This document shows, in pieces, positions 34,159 to 43,366 of a stretch of 64,000 nucleotides of DNA. The notes under the pieces were generated by a model, which saw only the letters and a list, made by a program, of their open reading frames with translations, searched no databases and was not told where the DNA came from. Within the stretch, counting starts at the first letter, position 1. Each line of letters starts with the position of its first letter. The position numbers were made by a program, and so were the translations under genes. The DNA lies in the NCBI RefSeq assembly GCF_014697575.1, contig NZ_JACJSC010000004.1:213457-277456 (forward strand). The letters are read 5' to 3'. The DNA is from Planktothrix sp. FACHB-1365 (lineage in GTDB: Bacteria > Cyanobacteriota > Cyanobacteriia > Cyanobacteriales > Microcoleaceae).

Positions 34159-36015
34159 TTAATTTCTCTCATTAGTATTTCTAAGATCGTTAGCAGCAGA
34201 AACCAGATATTCAGCCACACCCATAAATTCATTGGAAGTAGAGTTTAATTGTTGGCAAATGGTAGCCGTTGCTGTATCAAAATCCTGAATGCGGTTACTA
34301 TAAACCTCATTTGCTTGTTGCAAATAACCTGCTAACTGTTGATTTCCAGCTTGTAAAGCGGCATTAAATTGAGTTGCCATATTTTGATAATGGCTAGAAA
34401 CTTGATTGGCTTCATCTCCAATTGTTCGCGCTAATTCTTGTAACTGTGCGAGACGTTCACCGGAAGTTAAACCCAGTGTATTTGATAACTTAGAAACCTT
34501 TTCAACGGTTTCCTTAATTGTGTTCATGCTGGTTTTAATTTCTTCGCTCATGTGTTGAGAATCTTCTATAAAAACAGTTTTCAAAGAGTCTACAACCTGC
34601 GCTAAACCGTCCCGTTGTTGTCCCAAGGTTTCCTGTAACAGTTGATTTTGTTCAGTAAAGAAATTGTTGAGAGATTCTTGATATTCATCACGGAATTTTT
34701 GCAATTCTTCCTCAAAATCAAGACGAATTCCTTTAAAGGTATCAGCGGCTTTTTCTGCACTTAATTCAAAAGCCTGACGCTGGGCTTCCATCCCCTCAAT
34801 ACTGGTATTAACCGCCCGTTCAATTTCAAGAGAAACTTTCTGCATCACGCCTTCTGTATCCGTGCGGAATTGTCCTAAAATCTCCTGCAAATTAACAGCA
34901 AAGTCTTTAAGTTCTATTAATGTAGTTTTCTGGAATTCCTGAATAGTAGAAATAGCACTCGATAAACTTGCTGCAATTCCTCCTAAAGATTCTCTTAATT
35001 CTCGCACAGCTAATGATGCTTCTTTCGTTAAGGCTGCACTTTCATCTAACCGCTTGACAACAGGTTCAATTAACTGGGTTTCCATTTGATGAATCAAGGT
35101 TTCTACGGTTTGACCTTGTTGTTTAATTAAGGTTTCTATGGTTTGACCTTGACTTTCTTGGGTTGTTCGTAGTTGTTGTAACTCCTGATATAACTCCTGA
35201 TATAACGGTTTTATATCTTGCTGAACAACGACTCTAAAACATTTGCCCGTTGCTTGACCAATTTGATCAGCACTCAGGTTACTAATTCCTTTTAAACTAT
35301 AAGCAACATCTTTCAATGATTCTACCACTTCTCTTTGATTAGATTGTTGATTTCCTAAACGAGAAAGAAGTCTAACAGGAGTTTCTAAAATGGCAATTTC
35401 TCTGAGTTTATTTCTCAAGTCATCCCGTCGTTTTTCCCGTAGCCATTTCCCAAAAGCTAGAAATAACATAAAAAAGCTAGAAGTTCCTAAACCAAATAGG
35501 GAAGTAACGAAAGCCAACTTCATTCCTTCCATCAGTTGGGTACTAGCTTTGAGTAGGTTATTCGCTTCTGAAATATTACCAAGATCAATGTTTTGCAGCC
35601 CTAAATAAATCCCCGCAAAGGTTCCTAAAACCCCCAATGCGGTTAATAAAGTCGGTGCAAAATAAACAGGGCCACGAGGCACAGGTTGAGATAGAATAGA
35701 GGGGGCTGATAGGATAATAAATTTTAGCTGATCATTTTCATCTTTGATGAGTTGTTTATTTTCAATTAAAAAGTGTCTTTGTAGCCATTGCCTGATCTTT
35801 TTACTTGTCGGTAAATCTAATTTTTCTTCTGGTTTATTATTGCTGTTTAAGAAATTAATCCCATCTTCAGTATCTTTGAACTTCGGAAAATAATTTTTAA
35901 AAATAGAAAAAAGTTCTAATCCGAAAGCTATTACAGCGAATCCAAAAATAATCCAAATAAAGATATCACTAACTGGATCACCTGAATTGAAACTTTTTCT
36001 AAACCATTCCCACAT
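34159..36015 (-). CDS. zorA: ZorA-like MotA/ExbB-family proton channel with long coiled-coil tail
   Basis: A 618-residue protein. A TM segment near 15-37 and two more around 120-140 and 165-190 (YFAPTLLTALGVLGTFAGIY, FVTSLFGLGTSSFFMLFLAF) match the MotA/TolQ/ExbB channel. The remaining ~380 residues form one long coiled coil rich in Gln, Glu and Leu, as in ZorA, whose intracellular tail carries the signal of phage sensing. It is followed immediately by zorB. Length and domain layout separate it from flagellar MotA and ExbB. Confidence 0.85.
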   Translation of the reverse strand: MWEWFRKSFNSGDPVSDIFIWIIFGFAVIAFGLELFSIFKNYFPKFKDTEDGINFLNSNNKPEEKLDLPTSKKIRQWLQRHFLIENKQLIKDENDQLKFIILSAPSILSQPVPRGPVYFAPTLLTALGVLGTFAGIYLGLQNIDLGNISEANNLLKASTQLMEGMKLAFVTSLFGLGTSSFFMLFLAFGKWLREKRRDDLRNKLREIAILETPVRLLSRLGNQQSNQREVVESLKDVAYSLKGISNLSADQIGQATGKCFRVVVQQDIKPLYQELYQELQQLRTTQESQGQTIETLIKQQGQTVETLIHQMETQLIEPVVKRLDESAALTKEASLAVRELRESLGGIAASLSSAISTIQEFQKTTLIELKDFAVNLQEILGQFRTDTEGVMQKVSLEIERAVNTSIEGMEAQRQAFELSAEKAADTFKGIRLDFEEELQKFRDEYQESLNNFFTEQNQLLQETLGQQRDGLAQVVDSLKTVFIEDSQHMSEEIKTSMNTIKETVEKVSKLSNTLGLTSGERLAQLQELARTIGDEANQVSSHYQNMATQFNAALQAGNQQLAGYLQQANEVYSNRIQDFDTATATICQQLNSTSNEFMGVAEYLVSAANDLRNTNERN

Positions 36016-36042
36016 CGCTAATTCTCCTAATATTAAATCAAC

Positions 36043-36459
36043 TTAATCTTGGGTAAATCTTTTAATCTCAGACTCAGATAAAACGTCCTGAGCAACTCGG
36101 ATAGGAAGGTGAGCCGCATCGGTAACACCATTAACAGGTTTTCGCAGAATTAAGCCATAAAGGGGTTCTCCTGTTTCAGCATCCTTATCGACTTCTAAAG
36201 AAGGTTCTAGGGCTTGTTTATCTATTTTGAGGTAGACTTTTTCCGGTGCATAATTGTGTAAAAGTCGAACTTGCGATCGCGTTTTTAAATTACGCAAAGA
36301 AACGGTTAAACCCGCCGAATTACCAACCATCAACCGTGCTTCTTTCCAAGCATGATTAATCGCTACAATTTCTGCAAGAAGCTGTTCTAAGCTAGGTTGG
36401 AATAAAAAGTTATCTGGGAGAGAAGACATTTTTAATATTGATGATGCTCCTATAAACAT
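36043..36459 (-). CDS. hypothetical protein in the zor-like operon
   Basis: A 138-residue protein (129 from the inner ATG at 36429), not recognised. It has a helical N-terminal half (LEQLLAEIVAINHAWKEARL) followed by a beta-rich part (QVRLLHNYAPEKVYLKID) and an acidic stretch. It ends 27 bp before zorA on the same strand, so it is probably co-transcribed. It is not one of the described Zorya components I know, so it may be an accessory or regulatory partner. Confidence 0.65.
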   Translation of the reverse strand: MFIGASSILKMSSLPDNFLFQPSLEQLLAEIVAINHAWKEARLMVGNSAGLTVSLRNLKTRSQVRLLHNYAPEKVYLKIDKQALEPSLEVDKDAETGEPLYGLILRKPVNGVTDAAHLPIRVAQDVLSESEIKRFTQD

Positions 36460-36557
36460 TGCTAACTATGAATCTGAGATTAATAATAATTCAGAATTCA
36501 AAGTTCGTAAATCAGTGAAATTACGGAACTTTAATGTTTATTTATGAGTTACATACC

Positions 36558-37142
36558 CTAACGAATCGTTTTTGTTTCTGCGGGTATAACATCTTGTATC
36601 CGTTCAAATCCGACATAATCAACAATATAACGTGATCCATCTTGCAGTTCAAAAATATCTCCTGTTGTTACATTCCGAGGGTGAGAGCGTCCAGGGGGAG
36701 ATTGTAATATTTTAATTTGAGGATGTGACCAATGATTGATTAAGCTGGTTAGAATATAAGCTTCATTTAAAGTTCGAGCTTGAACATCAGCAACATAAAC
36801 TAAATTCTGCTGATTAATGAGTTGCATGGGTTGTACTCGATTCAGTTCTATTTTACCTTCTGCTTGAAATTTTTTCAGCTTTTCTACTGTTTTAGGTTCA
36901 TAAAATTTAGCAACTTCTTCACCATTATCTAACGTTACAATATCTTGGGGAATCGGCGATCCTAATCTTTGGCTTGTATAAACATACCATTGAGGATTTT
37001 GTAACACTTTAATCGTCGTGATCTCTTTTCCAGGGATCTCCCCCTCTTGCATTGCATTGGTTGAATTGCGATTACAGCTTTGAATTAGTAGTAAAGTCAC
37101 GGTTAAACAAGCTGCTAGAGCCGATTTTAACTGGAATTTCAT
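36558..37142 (-). CDS. hypothetical lipoprotein
   Basis: A 194-residue protein with an N-terminal lipoprotein signal: MKFQLKSALAACLTV, then LLLIQSC with the lipobox Cys near residue 23. The mature part is mixed beta/alpha and contains a Gly/Pro/Arg-rich SPPGRSHPRNVTTGD loop. I do not recognise the family. The start at 37142 is chosen for AAGGA just upstream. The longer frame to 37190 adds 16 basic residues. It lies 98 bp upstream of the zorA-linked gene, and cotranscription is possible but uncertain. Confidence 0.7.
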   Translation of the reverse strand: MKFQLKSALAACLTVTLLLIQSCNRNSTNAMQEGEIPGKEITTIKVLQNPQWYVYTSQRLGSPIPQDIVTLDNGEEVAKFYEPKTVEKLKKFQAEGKIELNRVQPMQLINQQNLVYVADVQARTLNEAYILTSLINHWSHPQIKILQSPPGRSHPRNVTTGDIFELQDGSRYIVDYVGFERIQDVIPAETKTIR

Positions 37143-37240
37143 GATGATCCTTCCCCTCAATATCAATGTTGTGAATTTAGCTTTAATCATCTATTGCTGC
37201 CCAATAAAAAAATTACGCAAATTCTCAAAAATTTTTTTAT

Positions 37241-37372
37241 TCACTCTAATTTAGAGGTAATCACCTCAATCGGACGCAATACTTTATCATTAACTCGAAA
37301 TCCTTGACGAACAACTTTTGTAATAGGTTGAGGTGACAAATATTGAATAGTTTTGGGATAAGAGTTTTTTTG
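37241..37372 (-). pseudogene. C-terminal relic of a GrpE-like gene
   Basis: Minus-strand translation gives ITKVVRQGFRVNDKVLRPIE followed by VITSKLE and a stop. This resembles the C-terminal end of GrpE nucleotide-exchange factors (VxxVxxxGYxxxDRVLRPAxV). An in-frame stop lies at 37373-37375, and only 43 codons remain. It occupies part of the 37143-37526 gap. Confidence 0.45.
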
Positions 37373-37526
37373 TTACAGAGCGATCGCCCTTGATAAAACC
37401 TAGAGCTATATGCTAACATTGAAGTTAAAAAGTTACTGATATTTATAACGATCTTGGGCAAGGTATCCGCTTTGATAAAAATACTTACGCATTTATTGGT
37501 TTTTTAGAGGAGTTCTTAGCAACACA

Positions 37527-37982
37527 ATGAATAATATACTGATGCAAGATGCTGCACGTCATCCCCAACTATTTGTGTGGAATGGTGCAATTGAATCGAA
37601 TCAATTAGAAGTCTGGTTACAAGAGCATCAATTAAATTTACCCCAAGATTTAATTGAACTTTGGAAACGGACGAATGGGGGTGACTTGTTCGAGAGTGAA
37701 ACCATTCTCAGTCCATTTGGGGATGATAGTTTGGGAGATGATATTGATAGTGTGAATGAGTTTCACTACTCTCAAGGGATAGCAAAAAATTATTTACTGT
37801 TTCATCTGGGAACAGGATTGAGTGCTGTTCGTTTAAGCGATGGGTATTATGTTAAATTGGATGAGAGTTATCAAGAAATTGCTCAATTTCAGACTTTAGA
37901 TGATTGGTATAGAGATGAACTGCGATCAGAATATGGTAGACGTTACAATCTTGAGCTAGAGGCTTTAAAAATTATTCGGTAA
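37527..37982 (+). CDS. SMI1/KNR4 family protein
   Basis: A 151-residue protein with the SMI1/KNR4 (SUKH) core: EVWLQEHQLNLPQDLIELWK, then RTNGGDLFESETILSPFG. Later segments give a globular alpha/beta fold (LLFHLGTGLSAVRLSDGYYV, TLDDWYRDEL). SUKH proteins often serve as immunity proteins against nuclease toxins. No toxin gene adjoins it here, so it may be an orphan immunity gene. It is read opposite to the zor operon. Confidence 0.8.
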   Translation: MNNILMQDAARHPQLFVWNGAIESNQLEVWLQEHQLNLPQDLIELWKRTNGGDLFESETILSPFGDDSLGDDIDSVNEFHYSQGIAKNYLLFHLGTGLSAVRLSDGYYVKLDESYQEIAQFQTLDDWYRDELRSEYGRRYNLELEALKIIR

Positions 37983-38108
37983 CTTTTACTTGATAAAAAA
38001 TAATTTTTCTATAAAAAAAATTATTTTTTAAATCGAAAAGAAAAACACAAATTTGAAAACTTAGAAGCTCGTCTTGATCAAGAAATTAGACAATGTGAAG
38101 AGTTAATA

Positions 38109-38310
38109 AATAGATGCGATCGCTTAATTTTTATCTTTAGGTAGGGTAGGTTACCTGAAAAGACGACTTTTATATAATTAAGAGGTTAATCGGGAATCTA
38201 ATCAATCCTATTAATCCATTCGTCAGCTTGACTAAGCTTTATTTATTCTTAGAATAGCAAATTTAATCTGTTTAGATAAATTTTTCTCCAGTAACTACTT
38301 AATTTTTATT
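38109..38310 (-). pseudogene. decayed copy of the repeat plus DUF5615 gene
   Basis: 38109-38153 is copy 3 of the HIP1-containing repeat. 38187-38310 matches both ends of the DUF5615 gene (30956-31020 and 31265-31315) with about 240 bp of the middle missing and many substitutions. The order repeat-then-gene is the same as at 30892-31315. The rest of 37983-38477 shows a short open fragment (about 38030-38150) that I cannot name. Confidence 0.75.
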
Positions 38311-38477
38311 AATTATTGGCTGAGTTATCACGTTCATATAAAAATATAATTTAGCTAAATAAATTAAGTAATTATTTCTATTAAACATGATATTTTAACC
38401 ACTACAATGAATAGATGAACATTTGCATCCATATATTGATTTTTTAGTAAACATATACTATATTGAACTAAGGTATA

Positions 38478-39515
38478 TTGAGTATTAAACTCCAGTTCTC
38501 AAGTATGGCACGTGGCGAAACGCTCAGGAAACTCTTCAGAAGCTTCTCTCGCAATGAGAGAGAAGAGTTTTTGGCTGCGGCTATGGAGCTTATTGAAGAA
38601 GAAAAAAATAAAAACCATATTCTGCTTGCTAGAGATTTAGAAAAATTACTTCAAAATGGTAATGGACATACCCAACCCCTAGCTGATAATTTGGCTCCTT
38701 GGAATCAGTTTTCTGAACCTCCTAAAGATAAGGATACTGGGCTTGCTTTACTTGAAGTAAAACAATTCGACCTTACCTGGGATCATATAGTTCTTAGTGA
38801 AAAAATTTTTGATATCCTACAAGAAATTGTTCTTGAAAACCGTAAGCAAGATATTCTCGCAGCTTATAACCTAAAGCCCAAAAACAAATTGTTATTCTGT
38901 GGGCCACCTGGCTGTGGGAAAACTCAAACAGCCAAAGTCCTCTCCAGTATATTAGGTCTACCGCTTGTTTACGTCAACCTTACAGCAGTTTTTTCGTCTT
39001 ACTTAGGTGAAACTGCAACCAATCTTCAGAAAATTTTTACTTATATTGAGAAAGGTGAATGGCTTGTTTTATTTGATGAGTTTGATGCGATAGCTCGTGA
39101 TCGTGATAACTTGAATGAACATGGTGAAGTCAAACGATTAGTGAATAGTCTGCTACAGTTAATCGATAATGCGACTAATCAAAGTATATTTGTCGCAGCT
39201 ACAAATCATGAGAAACTATTAGACAGTGCTGTTTGGCGACGATTTGATGAAGTTATTTTCTTTGATAACCCATCAGTTGAACTCAGAACGGCTCTTCTAA
39301 GCCACTATCTATCTGCTATCCGTTATACAGGTATTGATCTATATGCTTTTGCTACTCGGCTTGAAAATGCTACCGGAGCAGATATAGAACGTATCTGTGC
39401 TGATGCGATTAAATCTGTGATCTTCAGAGGCGAACGTACTTTGACCTCAGATGATTTAGAAGTTGCTATAGGGCGTTTTTTAGAAAGACAAAGTATAATA
39501 GCAAACTCAAGATAG
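38478..39515 (+). CDS. AAA+ ATPase of a subtilisin-linked defence pair (IetA-like)
   Basis: A 345-residue single-domain AAA+ ATPase. Walker A is CGPPGCGKTQTAK, Walker B is WLVLFDEFDAIARD, sensor 1 is VAATNHEKLLD, and the arginine region is AVWRRFDEV. N-terminal residues 1-110 are helical. It is followed after 19 bp by an S8 protease gene. AAA ATPase plus subtilisin pairs are known as IetAS, tested as an anti-phage system. The start may be TTG 38478 (AAGG upstream) or ATG 38505. The pair is in the same island as the Zorya-like genes but on the other strand. Confidence 0.8.
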   Translation: MSIKLQFSSMARGETLRKLFRSFSRNEREEFLAAAMELIEEEKNKNHILLARDLEKLLQNGNGHTQPLADNLAPWNQFSEPPKDKDTGLALLEVKQFDLTWDHIVLSEKIFDILQEIVLENRKQDILAAYNLKPKNKLLFCGPPGCGKTQTAKVLSSILGLPLVYVNLTAVFSSYLGETATNLQKIFTYIEKGEWLVLFDEFDAIARDRDNLNEHGEVKRLVNSLLQLIDNATNQSIFVAATNHEKLLDSAVWRRFDEVIFFDNPSVELRTALLSHYLSAIRYTGIDLYAFATRLENATGADIERICADAIKSVIFRGERTLTSDDLEVAIGRFLERQSIIANSR

Positions 39516-39534
39516 TTATCTACTTTAAATCCTA

Positions 39535-42021
39535 ATGGAAAGTCAGTTTGAACACCTGAAATTACCAAGAATAATAAATATAGAATTACCCCGGCGTTCT
39601 AGCGGAGGGTTTGGTGGTCAAAGGCGCGTCAATGTCAGTGAACATGGTAAAGGTTTATTAGATCAACTTGTTCCGTTGGTTGAATCTGTTAAACAAAAAA
39701 ATACTCCCTTCCGCCTTGACCCAAAATTGATTTTTAAGATCAAAGTTGCTAAAGAGGGCTCTTTACAAGACGATGATTTGGCTAAAACAGGACTAAATGT
39801 TCTAGCACGTGAACCTAATAAAGCTATCGTTGTTTTCTCATCCGATACTGAGCTAAAAGAGTTCAGAAAGCGGTTAGAGAGTTACAGCCGAATTACAGAT
39901 GGCCCCAAATATGAATACTTAGGAGCGATTGATGAGTTAGTACCTCTTGAACGAGAAGATCGCATTGGTCGTTTGTTAGAGCTAAATCCCGTAATATCAG
40001 GTGAACTTGCTGCTTTAGATTTAGAACTTTGGCACACAGGCGATCGCATAGAGATGAAAAAGTATTTAGACGATATTGCTGAAGTGCTAGAAAGTTTATC
40101 CAATATTGCTCCTATGAGAATGAGTGATCGCTATATAGGTGAATATATATGTATTGCTCGGATTAAAGTTACTCATGAAGTTTTAGAGCTTTTGCTACTA
40201 GAGGAAATGGTCAAAGAAATTGATCGCCCTCCTCAACCTGCATTTGAAAGAACGGCTGATTATAATTTACCAATTTCTGAGTTGCCTGAAGTTGTTGTCC
40301 CATCAGAGGAAAATTGCGGTATTCTTGTTATTGATTCTGGTGTGCAGCGTGGTCATCCTTTAATTGCTCCAGTATTGGGTGAAACTGAAGTATTCCCAGA
40401 TACAAAACGGCAATTCATCAAAGGTGGCTCTGACGATGTAAACGGACATGGTACTAATGTTGCTGGAATTGCTATCTATGGAAATGTTGAGAACTGCATT
40501 AACCAGCGTTCATTTGATCCGACAGCTTGGTTATTTTCGGCTCGTGTGACTAATGAAAATAATGAATATGATGAAGACCTTCTGGTAGAAACTCAACTCG
40601 ATCAAGCTATTCGTGCTTTTGTTGAACAGTATCCTAATTGCAAAGTCATTAATATCTCACTCGGTAACGCTAACCAAATTTACCGAGATGGGCTTAAGCA
40701 GTTTCGATTAGCTGCAAAGATAGATGAAATTGCTTATCAATACCAACATAAAAACATTGTTTTTGTGATTTCAGCAGGAAATGCTTTTTATGAAGAGGCA
40801 GAATCAGATGAGCAACTAAAGACTGATTACCCAAATTATCTGCTGAAAACAAGTGCTAGAATCATCGATCCAGCAACTTCAGCAATTGCATTAACAGTAG
40901 GCTCTTTATCATTAGGTCGCGGTAGTATTACAGAACCCTCGGATGTTCGTCGTCAAGCGATCGCAAAACTATCAGGGTATCCCTCTCCCTTCACTAGAAC
41001 TGGATTTGGGGTAGATGGAATGATTAAGCCTGATGTTGTAGATTTTGGGGGAGATTTGGTATTAGACCTTAGTTATCGAGAAGGCTTAGGTTTACCTAAA
41101 ACCAAGATACTTCCAGATAATGTAGCTGGTGTTTCTGTTGTTACCCTCTCCAAAGATTTCAACAGTTCTTTATTTCAAATCTGTAGTGGTACAAGCTTTG
41201 CTGCTCCTCGTGTTGCTAATATTGCTGCTCAACTTTTTACTAAATACCCAGATGCCAGTTCTAATTTCATCCGAGCACTTATTGTTAACTGTGCGGTTCT
41301 TCCTAAAGAAATTCCAACCCAATTTCAATGTCAAGGTAAGAAGTCTAAAAGTGAACACATTAAAAAGCGGTTAGCAATCTATGGCTATGGACAGCCTGAT
41401 TTACAACGTGCGATGTATTCTGCCAAGAACTATGTCGTTTTATCAGAAGATAATATTTCGATCAAAGTGGGTTATTTCCATATTTACGAAATTCCTCAGT
41501 TACCACCTGAATTTTTTGAAGTAAAAGGTACTCGTATATTGTCAATTACCTTGGCATTTGATCCGCCAACTCGCCCAACTCGTGGAGACTCATATCTAGG
41601 AGTCAAAATGGAATTTGACGTTTTTAAAGGAATCGATCATGCAATTATTAGAAATGCTTATGAAGCTACTAGCAAGACAAGTTCCCCTGAAGAATCTACA
41701 GACAATACAAAAGAAAAGTTAAAGAAAAAATATGGTGCTGGTATTGAAGTCAAAATGTCTCCAAGTTCTACTATTCGTAAGAAAGGAACAGTGCAAAGGG
41801 GACAAGTAGAAATTTTTCCTCAGTCCAAAAAATATGATAAAGGAAACATGACCCTGGTTGTAACTTGTAATCGTAAATGGGCAAATCCAGATGAAATTGT
41901 AATGCAACGTTATGCCTTAGTTGCTTCCATTAGCCATTCCAATCCTCAAGTTGATTTATATAATCCTATTCAAGTCCAGATTGCCCAAAGGAATAGAGAG
42001 AGAACACGAGCAAGAGTTTAA
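39535..42021 (+). CDS. S8 family serine peptidase of a defence pair (IetS-like)
   Basis: An 828-residue subtilisin-like protease with an intact triad: Asp in ILVIDSGVQRGHP, His in DVNGHGTNVAGIA, Ser in CSGTSFAAPRVANIA. About 255 N-terminal residues precede the catalytic domain and include RRSSGGFGGQRR. About 220 residues follow it with mixed beta structure. No signal peptide is seen, so it acts inside the cell, consistent with control by its ATPase partner encoded 19 bp upstream. It fits the IetS role in IetAS-type systems. The proteolytic target is unknown. Confidence 0.82.
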   Translation: MESQFEHLKLPRIINIELPRRSSGGFGGQRRVNVSEHGKGLLDQLVPLVESVKQKNTPFRLDPKLIFKIKVAKEGSLQDDDLAKTGLNVLAREPNKAIVVFSSDTELKEFRKRLESYSRITDGPKYEYLGAIDELVPLEREDRIGRLLELNPVISGELAALDLELWHTGDRIEMKKYLDDIAEVLESLSNIAPMRMSDRYIGEYICIARIKVTHEVLELLLLEEMVKEIDRPPQPAFERTADYNLPISELPEVVVPSEENCGILVIDSGVQRGHPLIAPVLGETEVFPDTKRQFIKGGSDDVNGHGTNVAGIAIYGNVENCINQRSFDPTAWLFSARVTNENNEYDEDLLVETQLDQAIRAFVEQYPNCKVINISLGNANQIYRDGLKQFRLAAKIDEIAYQYQHKNIVFVISAGNAFYEEAESDEQLKTDYPNYLLKTSARIIDPATSAIALTVGSLSLGRGSITEPSDVRRQAIAKLSGYPSPFTRTGFGVDGMIKPDVVDFGGDLVLDLSYREGLGLPKTKILPDNVAGVSVVTLSKDFNSSLFQICSGTSFAAPRVANIAAQLFTKYPDASSNFIRALIVNCAVLPKEIPTQFQCQGKKSKSEHIKKRLAIYGYGQPDLQRAMYSAKNYVVLSEDNISIKVGYFHIYEIPQLPPEFFEVKGTRILSITLAFDPPTRPTRGDSYLGVKMEFDVFKGIDHAIIRNAYEATSKTSSPEESTDNTKEKLKKKYGAGIEVKMSPSSTIRKKGTVQRGQVEIFPQSKKYDKGNMTLVVTCNRKWANPDEIVMQRYALVASISHSNPQVDLYNPIQVQIAQRNRERTRARV

Positions 42022-42153
42022 TTAATGGTATATTTATTATGGATTTTTCCTCATCAGGCTTAACGATTACGTAATTGAAGAGGATTACAGAAATTGAATA
42101 GGGTTTGAGATTCCCTATTCCAAAGCGTTAATCAATTTTCAATTCCCTATCCA

Positions 42154-42816
42154 TCACAATAAACCTCGATACCGAATAAACAATAAAATCGCCGCCCATG
42201 ATCCTAACGCCACTTTAATTGCTACTAAAATATTTAATAATGGAATAGCACCCCCACTAAAAAGCCCTCCTAACTCTCCATGTGGTAACTCGAATCCTGC
42301 TAAAGTAACCACCGATAATACAATAAAAGTTAACACCGAAATCTTTTCCCAATCTGCGGCTAAATACCGTTTATAAATCTTTTGCATCCACTCAGGAGAA
42401 GAGGTAATTGCTACTAAACCGATCGCAGTTCCCCCCGCCACTCCTGCTGCAAAACCGCCCCCCGGACTCAGATGACCCCGAATAGCTAATTCTACCCCAA
42501 CTAACGCGCTAATTGTTGCTCCCAAACGCGCTAAAACAATTGAAGCTTCATCGGTAAACTGATAGATTTTAGGAACAGGTTGATCAGTTTTTAAAAGAAA
42601 ATAAACCCCCATAATTGAGATTGTAAATACGATGACTTCAAAAATCGTATCGTAAAGCCGATTTCTTAAAATAATTGCCGTTACTGCATTGGGAATTCCA
42701 CTATCTTTAATAATGGATTCCACAATCGTCAAAGTTGGTAAATCTCCAACGGGATTTGGCATCACTAAAAACTTAATATAAATTGCAATAACCGCTAGAA
42801 TATAAACCCATTTCAT
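42154..42816 (-). CDS. mrpB: Mrp cation/proton antiporter subunit B (MbhE-MnhB type)
   Basis: A 220-residue membrane protein with about 7 TM helices. The first ~75 residues resemble MbhE (the distal C-terminal piece of MrpA). The rest is MnhB: ARLGATISALVGVELAIRG, then HLSPGGGFAAGVAGG. It is the last gene of the seven-gene operon and overlaps the preceding gene by 1 bp. It functions in the multi-subunit Na+ or K+/H+ antiporter of the cytoplasmic membrane. Confidence 0.88.
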   Translation of the reverse strand: MKWVYILAVIAIYIKFLVMPNPVGDLPTLTIVESIIKDSGIPNAVTAIILRNRLYDTIFEVIVFTISIMGVYFLLKTDQPVPKIYQFTDEASIVLARLGATISALVGVELAIRGHLSPGGGFAAGVAGGTAIGLVAITSSPEWMQKIYKRYLAADWEKISVLTFIVLSVVTLAGFELPHGELGGLFSGGAIPLLNILVAIKVALGSWAAILLFIRYRGLL

Positions 42817-43364
42817 TAATGTTCCTCCCCTGATTTTGATAAATTAAAATAAGTTAAACGAGTATCTAACAAGGACAATTGAGTTTGCATTACCTGATAA
42901 AGCCGTTGAATTCGAGTTAAGGTGTGATAACCTTGGGGTTTCTCATCATTCATACAAACGGCATGAACTTCTTTATCTATCAACGCTTGCTTTAACGCTT
43001 TCTCATCGGGATAGGTCACTAACTCCAAACGCAGATGATATTTGTTAAACACTTTTCTAAACTGTTCTAATAGTTGGCTAAATTTCCCTTCCTTTGCCTC
43101 TTTTTCTAAGTCCTGTAACACTCCCAAACGCACGACTAACGAGGAACGCACCGCCACCGCATACAAGGTAATTGCCAACATTGTCCCCACTAATGCTTCG
43201 GTTAAAGCAACGTCCGGCGCTCCTAAAACGGTGTAAAGTAAGGCTGCGATCGCCCCCAAAATCCCCCGCACCACCAAAGCATGATAAGGGTTCTCCTCAA
43301 ACACTAACATCGTCGCCGCTAAGGGTAACAAAGACGCGATCACAACAACATAGTTATCGTTCAT
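42816..43364 (-). CDS. Mrp antiporter subunit, DUF4040 (MbhD-like, C-terminal part of MrpA)
   Basis: A 182-residue protein. Residues 1-80 carry three TM helices with the DUF4040/MbhD pattern (GILGAIAALLYTVLGAPDVA, then TEALVGTMLAITLYAVAVR). Residues 85-182 form a soluble domain of unknown fold not found in typical MbhD. In most bacteria this region is fused to a NuoL-like MrpA, and here the large NuoL-like part is absent. It starts 2 bp after mrpG. Confidence 0.85.
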   Translation of the reverse strand: MNDNYVVVIASLLPLAATMLVFEENPYHALVVRGILGAIAALLYTVLGAPDVALTEALVGTMLAITLYAVAVRSSLVVRLGVLQDLEKEAKEGKFSQLLEQFRKVFNKYHLRLELVTYPDEKALKQALIDKEVHAVCMNDEKPQGYHTLTRIQRLYQVMQTQLSLLDTRLTYFNLSKSGEEH

Positions 43365-43366
43365 GA

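Noticed and set aside
34159..36015. ZorA-like gene read as flagellar MotA or TonB-system ExbB
   Set aside because: The ~380-residue coiled-coil tail, the paired OmpA-type ZorB and the following EH_Signature-like gene fit Zorya better. No flagellar or TonB genes are nearby.
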